DNA from: Pomphorhynchus laevis
Lineage: Eukaryota > Acanthocephala > Palaeacanthocephala > Echinorhynchida > Pomphorhynchidae
Direction of reading: 5' to 3'
DNA: 64,000 bases
NCBI GenBank assembly: GCA_012934845.2
Contig: WNNJ02001507.1
Location: 62,001 to 126,000 of the forward strand
In this document: piece after piece, positions 42,698 through 52,700 of the stretch
Layout: each line of letters begins with the position of its first letter
Position numbering within the stretch: the stretch's first letter is position 1
Translations under genes and position numbers: made by a program
The notes under the pieces: generated by a model
Databases searched by the model: none
Told to the model about the DNA's origin: nothing
Seen by the model: the letters and a program-made list of their open reading frames with translations, nothing else

Positions 42698-42709
42698 TCC
42701 TGAAAATTA
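42671..42709. repeat. 18-bp inverted repeat at the 5' junction of the group B LINE
   Basis: TAATTTTCAGGATTGTGC, loop AGCA, then GCACAATCCTGAAAATTA. The right arm continues into the RT of the outer LINE (PENYRHVSLTNVVS). The left arm is the start of the group B element. The full left arm begins at 42670. Confidence 0.85.
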
Positions 42710-43137
42710 TAGACACGTGAGCTTAACTAATGTTGTTAGTAAAAATTTTTAAACGCATTATCTATAAATATGTAAATAACTTATTTCGCCAGTCGAATCA
42801 ACTATACCCACGTCAGCATAGATCACCGTTGGAAGATCGTGATTGTTTTATTTACTTTGTGCTAGATAATCATGGGTTAATGAAGTGTCTAATGGAATAA
42901 CAGTTGATTGTGTCTTTATTGACTCAGTACTGGAATTCGACCGTATATGTCATGAAAATCTTATTTAAGTGCTTGTAAACTGTAATGTAGATCAGATAGT
43001 CGTTAATTGGCTTTATACATTTTTAAGGTAGTGTTCTTATCGTGTTCGTGTGGGATCAAGCTTGTCATTACCTCGTTTAGTTGCGTCAGGTGTGCGTCAA
43101 GATACTGTTTTAGGCCAAACGGGATTTAAATATTAGG
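42703..43137 (+). mobile_element. Split CR1-like LINE, part 3: reverse transcriptase
   Basis: RT resumes with PENYRHVSLTNVVS, then blocks equivalent to VFIDSVLEFDRICHENLI, VVNWLYTFL, YRVRVGSSLSLPRLVASGVR and DTVLGQ, with many breaks. About 55 codons between part 2 and here are missing at the insertion site. Confidence 0.75.
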
Positions 43138-43138
43138 A

Positions 43139-44215
43139 ATGGAGTGTCGAAGTAATATACCAGCTAGTTACATGTTAGGCCCCAGTATCGTGTGTACAGC
43201 GACTCACACACGTGACCTTGGCACAATTGTTCAGCCATCTCTCAAGACTCGCATGAATACGGACAGACTGTGCTCGAAGGGACGGCGTGTTCTTTATTTA
43301 TTGAAAAATTGTTTCAAATTCCTTCCTGTAGAATGTTTCAAGATTCTTTACAACGCATTGGTTCGTCCTCACATCGAGTACAGCATTCAATCAACGTTTC
43401 CATGCACTAAAGAGGATATAAATTCACTCGATAGGTTAACATGGTACCATTCTTGGCCAATTTTTGTTTAGCTAATGCATTACTGAGCTACCTGCTCTTT
43501 TATCTTCTCCATTAATGTTGTACGCGGAGACTTGAAAATCTGAATCTGCATTTATTTATCTCATGATGTTTAAGTACTCCAACGGGACATAGATACCGTT
43601 TGTAGTTTAGCTCAATCGTGTAAGCTGGAAATTAACATATGCAAATGTGCATACATGAATATTTCCCAAAGCAAGCTTCCAGTTGATACACGTTATTGGC
43701 TCATCAGAGTCGAAAGCAATCGTGTTTTTATGTATATGAATCTCGGTGGTTGGATAAGTTATAATCTTTCTTACAAATAACCTCGTCGTACACATTTACT
43801 AGTTCTGGACGCACTGTAGGAATTTTGGGGCAAGCTTTTCTGAATGTAGATAGCCAATATTTGGTTGCACTTGTATTTGATTTGATATTTTAGATTCTTC
43901 TATATTTCTCACCTAGTTGTTACCCAATGACAATCAGTGAGTGTATACGTCTCGACGGTATATTTAGACGTGCTACCAAACTCGATCGAAATTTGGAAAA
44001 TATTTCGTGCATCTTACACCTAAATGTTCATAAAGTTCCTACAATTCGGTATATGCGTGATCGTGTATATTTGATGCTTGTATGCCCTATACTTCACGAT
44101 ATGATCCATTCTCTTAGTAACCTGATAAGCCTTCGAGATTTGCCTAACTTGTGCGGTCACACTGATGCTGCAAACCCCTCGAATCCTGCATACTCGGGCG
44201 TGCCGACTATATAAG
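43139..44215 (+). mobile_element. CR1-like LINE pieces in rearranged order
   Basis: 43139-43435 encodes the C-terminal domain (SIVCTATHTRDLGTIVQPSL; LYNALVRPHIEYSIQSTFPC). It is followed, not preceded, by the catalytic RT stretch (GTILGQFLFS, TELPALLSSPLMLYAE) at 43443-43560. Then comes another C-terminal domain (YPMTISECIRLDGIFRRATK; YMRDRVYLMLVCPILHDMIH) to 44215. The order implies two fragments joined or a rearranged element. Frames are broken. Confidence 0.7.
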
Positions 44216-44264
44216 TGTGTTATTGAACTCTGGAACAAACTTCTGGCTTAAACAACAACAATAA

Positions 44265-46860
44265 TAATTTATTTAAATTGACAAATGCGTACCAACTGCA
44301 CGCTTACATGTCTACTAACTAAGAACAGCAAAAAGCATACAGATAAATTTCTTAAATTGTATAAATTATACCGGATTTGGCATTAGATGCACGTCATTGA
44401 GGTTGATTGGCCCATTTTGAATGGGCAGATGATACAACGAGAGAGCAGCAGTCAAAAGGAAGGAGCGAAAGCCAAAATAGGTAGAATAGTTTGGAACATT
44501 TAAAAGAAGGGAATCACGGAAGGCAAAGAACAGTAAACATGACGAGAATTGTCGAGAAAAGGAAGATTGAGAAAAAAAGGGGCATGAAAAGTTACAAGGG
44601 GGAAAGCAATGAGAAGAAGACGAATTTGAACACGACAATAAATGGTAAGCTAATCGAGAGAAACACTATGGTGGGATGTATGATCAAAACGACGAAGACG
44701 GAGGATAATTCGGACGGCTGCTTTTACGATGCATTGTAGTGGAAGAAGAGTGGATTTAGGTGAGTTGGAAAATAGACTAAGACAGTAATCAAGTCTTGAG
44801 AAAAGAAGAGAAGATATGATAGTAATGCAAGAAGGGAATCGATCGATCTACGAATTTGACGGAGTTTGCGGAGAATCAAGGTAAATGAGCGTACTTTATC
44901 TCTAACGAAAGGTTTAAGTGAAAGTCAGTTGTCGAAATGGAAGCTTAGGAAAACGAGATTGTCAACGATAGGAATAATTGTAGAATTTAATGATACGGAG
45001 GGAGGTTCTACGCCGAAGCGTCGAGGAAGGATACACATTATTTTGGATTTATTAGGATTCAGATAAAAACGAAGAGAAAAAAGATGATTGAAAATTGAGG
45101 CAATACAGTTGGAAGCAGAAACACTAAGATCATGAATACGATAAGCAGGTACGTGAGGATAGATGAGAATGTCATCAGCATATTGCATAACGTGGAACTT
45201 AAATGTATGATAAATCGAAGACAAATCACCGAGAAGAAGAGAGAAAAGCAAAGGGACTAATACGGATCATTGTGGAACACCGGACGGGATTGAAGAAGGA
45301 TGGGAAAGAGAAGAGTTAGAATATACGCGAAAAGTACGGTTTGATAGATGAAGAAAACCAAGCTACAATAAGTAAAGAGAAGCCATAATCATGACAAAAA
45401 CGACGGAGAAGAATCGAGTGATCAACGATGTCAAAAGCAGATGAGAGATCAAGAGAAACTGTGACACTACATAATTTTTGATCGCGCGAGATGAGTAAGT
45501 CGTTATAAACTTTAAGACATGCAATTTCAGTAGAGTGATTAGAGCAAATGCAGCTTGGAAGGGAGGAAACAAGTTGGAGAAAAATAGATATGCATTAATA
45601 TGCATTAGATAGATATGCAACAATACCGCCATGGTTAGAAGCAGATGTGGGAGAGATAATTGGACGAGCTGATTCAACTAGAGAACAACCAGAGCGACAT
45701 AGACGACGAATAGTAAGATCGTCAGAGTAAGGGTGCCATTATTCGTTAATGCAGAGAATATTGATAGGTAATTGATCGAAGATATCAAGGAGCAGATCAG
45801 CTTTATGAAGAATTGAGCGAGTGTTGAAAAGACTAAGACGAAAAGTATGCCCAGGAGCGAGATCGACTAGCAAAGAAGACAGGGGGAGAGAAGGGACGCC
45901 ATAGGAATTTTGGCCTTGTGTGTACGACGTAAAAATCTCCGTTGATTTTATGGATTGATAAGGATGAATCGCCGTATAAGGGATCGGTCATAATTAATAC
46001 GACGAGTAGATAAAGTAGTAACAAGTTTAAAAAGTTTGGAGAGTACCAAGGAAGCATGTGTACTATGTCGAAAAACGATTTTTAGATGTGGAGGACTAAG
46101 ATGATTGGATTTAGTGGATTTGTTTAAACGGAGCGAAGATACAGGAGCGATATTATTGAAGAGGGATGGATTATCATAAGGAATAATGGTTGCTAGGATA
46201 AACCTGAAAGCACATACATCATCGAGGCGAGTTTCTGAGAAGCAGATTCGGGAACTTTAAGTTAGATATGATAATACAGCGATCGCGTGAAGGAAAACGA
46301 TTACGTGAATGTGGTGGACGGACAGAGCTGGTAGGACTAAAGGCAGAAGAGCAAATATAAGTGGCAATGGCAGAGGTGCTCGATGGAGAATGAAGATAAG
46401 TTGGAGCATGTGTGACAGAAGTGGAATGTTGAACCGGCTGTTCGGAGTTTGTTACTGTAGATAATTTTGACGGAAGGATGTTGATTATTGAGAAGTGATA
46501 CGGGCGAGATAGAGTAAGGAGTACGTGAAACGATGAAAGAATTATGAGATGTATTTAGATGGGGGAGGAATATGATAGCGAAGGTACGAGATGAACAGCT
46601 TTACCGTTTGCATTGTAAGGATGATGAAGACGAATGGAAGTTTACCTAAGTTGAACAAGGAGTGTGTGAGAGAAGGTTCAAGAATGGGATTATATGATGC
46701 GAAGTTAGGTTTTGATACGAGGGAAACCTCAAAAATAGTATCGGTCAGAGTAGTCGTATGTGAGACAGAAATGGAGAGCAGAATAGCTGTGAAAGTTTTA
46801 CTGATGAACAAAAAACACATGTAAACATGTAAACGGTTTACTTGGATACACCGAACGTTC
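44265..46860 (-). mobile_element. L2-like LINE (group L), internally deleted
   Basis: The plus-strand left end TTATTTAAATTGACAAATGC is the 3' end of the element in reverse. The minus strand carries the C-terminal tail, RT (VMQYADDILIYPHVPAYRI, catalytic YADD intact), then near 45600 RT joins directly to endonuclease sequence (SNHGGIVAY; FRLSLFNTRSILHKADLLL). Endonuclease C-terminus and first RT blocks, about 1 kb, are missing. ORF1-like sequence (SRDRCIIISNLKFPNL) lies at about 46200-46330. The outermost part, 46542-46860, is AC/CT-rich and may be 5' sequence. Many frame breaks. Confidence 0.83.
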
Positions 46861-48414
46861 ATATATTTTGATACACTGAAAGTTCAAACAGTCTGTTCAT
46901 CTACTACGAAACAGTTTAAGAAATGCATGGACAGCGACCCTTTAATGGTTATTAGATGATTTGTTGAGACATGTTTGTAATTAATTTTATTGTTTGTGAT
47001 TATATCTATTTACGAGATTTTTGCTCAACTGGCGGTGAAAAAAAATTTTTAACTTTTTTTTGCAATATAAAATACACTTTAAAATGTTTTAAAAGAGAAT
47101 CATTATTATTCTTTATTAAATGTTGAAATCCTTATAGGGTGATATGGTGGTGAACAGCTGATCGTGCTCCGCGAATATAATGAGAAGAAATCTTGCCAGA
47201 ATAATTCCAATGATGCTTCGTTATTTCGTTATTATAAAAGGTGCTATCGAATTTTGCTAAATTACTCAGGATTGTATTTAATAGAACGGTCAACTCTGTT
47301 CGCGATCCACATAGCAATGAGAAGGCTGCCGGAACAAATGACGCTCTTTCTGTGCTATTTATTCTCTCCAAGTATTTATTTTTTCCTTAAATTCATAGTA
47401 TTCAAAGCAAGATTTGATACTATTAACATAGTTTAATGGAGCGTGTGCGTTAAATTCGCAAATATTACAAGACAACATAGCGAGCAGAGTTCAAATTTGC
47501 GTCATCAAAAAGAAAAACAAATTAATTACAAAATTTTCTTCCGAAATTCCTTCATTGTAGGGAATGAATTGTTGTCTTGTTCAACTGAGACTATAGATTC
47601 ACGACCCTTTGATTAAACTGGACAGTTTTTGAGCGTACAATCATTTGTCATATTAACATAGTTTGATGAAGCGTGTTCGTTGAATACGCTTCTATTAATG
47701 AAGGTACACTCCGTTCTGTCTCTAAAGAGCCCGATTCACCATAAATCAACTTTTGTTTCGCTGTATGTTATTGTATTTCGATTTTGGAACCAAATTTTAT
47801 TATGAAGAGGAGATAATCTTGGCTAGATTGCTATTTTATGACTTATTTCGTTTAATTTATAAACAAGAAAATCAATTACGACATCATATCTCATAGATGG
47901 CAAGCCAACTAAAATGCATGCAAACGCATGTAAAATGGAATTTGCTTCCATACATTGGCGGTATAATGGTGATGAGGGAAGGATAAAACCGTATCTAGTG
48001 GTTAAAGCATCATGAAAAACGATATTACTTATTATGGAATAAGATCTATTTGTTGGATATATTGACAGCCATCAAGATACGTCTCTTACTGATGCGTGCT
48101 CAGTTGCCTTTTTGGTATCGGGATCAATCTGGTTTAGAATGTCAGAGCGGTTCATTGTTTCCATTTTTAAGTGATTCGTGTGAATCCTTTAAAAATCATT
48201 TTTGATTAGCGATCTATTTAAGGGCTTTATGCGCTTTGAGGCATTTTCTTCTGCTGTAGAATAATTGTGTGAAATGGAATAAACACTGAGTGCTTGATCT
48301 GTACAATACGCTGACAATATTTTGCATGTTTACGGTTAGCGTGGTATGTTCATGAGTATCAGTAGGCGATAAAACCTATGTAATATGATACAAGTGTGTT
48401 AAATATGAATTGGA
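46861..48414. other. Stretch without a recognised gene
   Basis: AT-rich DNA with a diverged pair of words (ATTAACATAGTTTAATGGAG at 47424 and ATTAACATAGTTTGATGAAG at 47652). Short frames on both strands at 47130-47440 overlap each other and match nothing known to me. Confidence 0.6.
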
Positions 48415-48550
48415 CTCTTCGGGGGGGGGTGAAAGACCCCGCGTGGTTCAATCGGAATGCGGGGTGTTGGATTGGTTGGGGGCTCAGGTCCCTATGGATT
48501 TGATGCCGTAAATGGAATAGAAGACTATTGCAGACTGAAGATAAAGTAGA
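48415..48550 (+). mobile_element. LINE group C, 3' end fragment
   Basis: Matches the end of the 36.1-37.6 kb element: GGGTGAAAGACCCC, GTGGTTCAATCGGAA, TTGGATTGGTTGGGGG, CCCTATGGATTTGA. Only the last codons (VKDP.WFNR) and 3' UTR remain. Followed by an AT-only tract. Confidence 0.8.
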
Positions 48551-49559
48551 AGAGTGAACTTATTTTCTGTTTGACTGAACTCATATTATATATACATAGT
48601 ATATTGTATATTATATATACACTATATCTATTATATATAATAGATATAATATATATCTATTACAATATATATAATAGTAGTGCACGGATGTGCTGAGTAG
48701 ACAACGGTCCAGGATTTCTTACGAAATACGGCATTTATACTAAATGATGTTGCTTCATAGACTGGACTTCGATTCATGACTTTCAATCACCATGTCACTT
48801 CTAGACGACCACTTCAGCATCGAAATGATGAGTACCCGGCAACACTAATCAGTATAATGAGGTACACACTGATCGTTTCGGTTGCCTGTGTGACATTGTG
48901 AATAAAGGCGTTTCCGACACTTTGCTTAATTGTCTGAGGCTTACGCTCTTTACCAGATCGAATTGCTGTGCGGACCATCCTTAAACACCAGGCAGAGGTT
49001 GTTGCTGAATTGTCGCTGCAATTCGGATCCAACGAGTGCAGTCCTGTTTACGAATAGACTAAAACACTTAATGTCAAGTGTACACCCATATCTCGTGATA
49101 TTGCATGAAATGTTGTGTATTGTGAAATTATTTGCTGCTTTGGTTTAAGAACTACTTAAGATTAAGCGTATTCTTGTTCATATGATTTAGGTCCCGAGTT
49201 GCATCACGATGAATCCTCGGCAGCTCCTGCTTTACAGCACTGAGTTTGTATCAGCTTGTATAATCGCGAAATAATATTGACATAAATATTTCGACATTAA
49301 AATTGACACAAAATTCATATCGAAATAACCTATTAGCTTTCTGTTTCGTAAAGTTTCTTTTATTTTAAGTTAATAATTCAAATTTTACATAAAAAGGGTA
49401 TCATCAAATGTTTGTATTCCCTGAACCCCATTCTAAAGTTATTAAATGCTTCAACGTTTACAAAATGTCTAAATGTTCTAATTTATTTTTTTGTTCTGTT
49501 AATTCATATTAAGATTTGGATAATTAAATCTTCTTTAACCATTTAAGATATTTTTCTTA
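48551..49559. other. Spacer upstream of TIM21
   Basis: Includes an AT microsatellite at about 48585-48680 (TATATA-type with inverted symmetry). The rest shows no gene I recognise. The TIM21 promoter should lie near the right end but no motif stands out. Confidence 0.55.
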
Positions 49560-49725
49560 ATGAGTTTGATACGAATCTCGAAAAGTGTCCGTTCACTCAA
49601 TTCGATTATAAGATTCACAAGATTTAGCCGTCAACAGCCTTTGTTTTATCGAACTCTAAGTGAAATAGCAGAACGTACTGATGAAACTGAGAGCCCGAAG
49701 CAGTTAGCTCAACCACTGCAGAAAG
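49560..49725 (+). CDS. TIMM21: TIM21 exon 1 (presequence)
   Basis: Encodes the targeting sequence and a polar linker (IAERTDETESPKQLAQPLQK). The donor is AAAG|GTCGCC, phase 1. Reading on without splicing meets a TGA at 49752-49754. The next intron is only 52 nt (49726-49777). Confidence 0.87.
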
Positions 49726-52700
49726 GTCGCCTTCAATTTTATTCCGCTTTTTGATATCGCACTATTAACTTTTGCAGTTAAAGCAAGTGCCAATACGGCA
49801 TTCCATGGTGGTGTTATTATGCTTGCTATCGGATTTACGGGTAAACCACTGCTTTTGTTCTATAAGGGCTAATTAATTGCTAATTTATGTTTACAAATAC
49901 GTTTACATTGCATTATTTAATTTCATAAAATTTAATGATTAATAATTTAATAATTTAATAAATTTAATAATTTTATTATTTAATTTCAAGTTTTATCTTT
50001 TTCACAATTTTATAGATTTATCTGCATTTTTCTAATTAAAAAATCAATTTTACACCTTAATTCTCGTATTTTTTAAGTAAATTTATATCTGATTACTTTT
50101 TATACAATATTATTTAGAACATATAATTTTAAGTCAACATTAATTTCTATTATGCTTCTTTATGCTGGATGTTTAAAGCTCTATATTTTTAACCATGCAA
50201 TTTTAAATTTGTGACAGATTTAAGAGATATTTTGAAATTTTTGAATTTTTAATTTAACAAAATTATCATCTAAAGGGTAGAATACATTGAGCATGCAAAT
50301 ATTCCTTTTAAATTTTCGTTTAAAGATACCGGATATACACGGTGTGCCTTTGTAAAATGTTCAAAATTTTTTTCCAGTTACATACACAGCCTATAGAACT
50401 TTCCTCTTTATTTAAGTGTTTCGCTAGTTTCCTGAAAAATGCGATTGAAAGTATATACCGTCATTGCGTGTACTTAGTCCAAAAGGTAAATTTATAGCTT
50501 GAGCATTCACTTAATGTATAACTCTTTTTGAATATCCACATTGAGTCAACATGTGTCAGCTAGCTCACAAAGAAGTTTCGTATTGTAAAAGAGGCATTGT
50601 TCTTGCGGAGTCTGTGCAACAATGACTTTGAAGGGAATAAAATGGACTCTTGAAGTTCCTGCATTATGATTTGTAATTGCACTAATTTAAATGTGAATTT
50701 TAATAATTTTTATAAAAGAGGATAAACAATACCTCATGTATTGATAGTTATGTAGTTTACCTTGTTTTATATTTAAGATATTATCATTTGTTGATTTTTT
50801 ACCTACACATGATTTTTACCTACACAATTTTTTTATCTAACTGCTGTTACTTTTATGTGGTGTGCTGTATTTTTTAGTGTGTTGCATTTTATTTTGTCCA
50901 GATCCAACTTAAATATATTCAAAAGTGTCCTGAAAAGAGCTAGACGGATCCCGGCGACAAATAAAAAGTTAAAGAGACTAGCACTCTCACCTCTCTTCAT
51001 ATTTTTCAGTGTTGCATTTTATTTTGTCCGGATCTGACTTAAATATATTTAAAAGTGTTCTGAAAAGAGCTATACGGATCCCGGCGACAAATAAAAAGTT
51101 AAAGAGACTAGCACTCTCATCTCTCTTCCATTTTTAATAATTACCCACTCCCAGTCTTTACACATCGAGTAAGATACCTGGGGTTTACCATTACGGTTAA
51201 TTGTTGGCCGGTGCTGATTTGAATATATCCAAAAGTGTCCTGAAGAGAGCTAGACTGGCACTGAAACGGGCCCAACTTCTATCATTAAGAGGGAGTGATC
51301 ATATACGCCTTTGAAGTGCATTGTGAATCTCGGAATTAGCCTTCTTTTCTAGAGGACGTCCCCTTGGGCAAAGACTAAGGTTTCTTAATCTCGCCATCTC
51401 TGGATTAACTACCATTGTCCGCCTCGAATTGACTCTTAGGTGTGTGAAAGACCCTGAGTGGTTCAACCAGAGGACGTGGCGTTGAAGAATGCTAGATGCA
51501 TTTGATTCCTTTGAACAGTTATAGATGAAATTAGAAGACTGTGAACTTAACGACTGATTATTGTTGTGCTTTATATGTTATTAGCTGCATACTTTAGTAA
51601 AAGAATTCATTATTATTTTATTATGAATTTTACTAATTTTGTACCCTGAAGAAGCTCCTATGTGATAAAAAAATGTTTTATTTAGTTCAATAAATGCTCC
51701 CAACCTTCCTATCTTCAACAAATTAAATATAATTGTATAACAATGATGAAATTATATTATTACTTCAATTACACACTGTATTTTTAATATTTTAATTACC
51801 ATATTTTAGGTGCAATGATGTACCTATTATTCAAAGAACTATTCACTCCTAATACTATGTATAGAATGTATAATGAAGCCTCAGACATGTGCATTAAAAA
51901 CAACGAGGTTTGTAAAGTTTTATCGTCAATTTTGGGCCTTGTCGGTTTGATGTTTTCACTAAAAACAGTAGAATCAGCTCAGATAACTGAGCCAACTTTC
52001 AAATAAAGATAAATAATCAATAATTAATAAATAATTAAAAATAATAAATAATTGTATAATATTTTAAATAATTTATATTTACATAACGATTAAAAAAGGA
52101 AGACGATGTATTTATGCTAATTATAGAAATGCTTATTATTGAAATTAGAAGACTGTGAACTTAACGACTGATTATTGTTGTGCTTTATATGTTATTAGCT
52201 GCATACTTTAGTAAAAGACTTCAGCTAATTATACTTCAGCTAATCATACTTCAGCTAATTAGAGACTGTCACAATTTAATGTTGAAAAAGTCAGTAGAGT
52301 GGTAAAAAATTATTATTTTTTATTATTTTGTCAAACTTAAATTATTAGTTAATCTTTTAAGTTATATGCGGAAGAACGACGATAACAGTATTTGATACAG
52401 TTCCGTAATCACTATGACTCATCAGTGCCAGATTCCTACCACTGCTGGATGCAGAGAAGGACTATCAGACGGCAAGAAACAAGTCATGTGCATGAGTTAC
52501 CAGAACACGTCTAATACCGTCATAGAGTGCTAAACCAGCACTACGGCTTCACCAAAAAGGATCATTAGCAAAAGCACTGGTAAATGCCAGCGCAGGTATC
52601 TTTTATATCGGCTAACTTCTTATATGAATATCTCAAACGTGAGTGATACCATTCCGCGTGAATTATGTTAAAATCTTTTAATTCAGAGGCGGAAGAATGA

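Larger units (their letters stand above)
38700..42700 (-). mobile_element. CR1-like LINE (group B), best preserved copy in the window
   Basis: ORF1 is open (42697-41660). ORF2 (41780-38791) has only one frameshift and one stop. The 3' UTR ends in a run of TAATAA repeats at about 38700-38720 (plus: TTATTATTATTATTAATG), typical of CR1-type ends. The 5' end is truncated inside the ORF1 cysteine motif and forms an 18-bp inverted repeat with the target. It lies inside the plus-strand split LINE, so it is the younger of the two. Confidence 0.93.
49841..51809 (+). other. TIM21 intron 2
   Basis: AT-rich DNA (49841-50870), then group C LINE pieces (50878-51560), then about 250 bp before exon 3. The first part shows no gene. 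Confidence 0.75.

Noticed and set aside
47132-47436. Open frames of 79 and 90 codons on opposite strands
   Set aside because: No recognisable motif, and mutual overlap. They could be worn LINE sequence but no RT or endonuclease block can be read.
48814-49148. Overlapping 72-codon frames on both strands upstream of TIM21
   Set aside because: They overlap each other in opposite directions and match nothing known.
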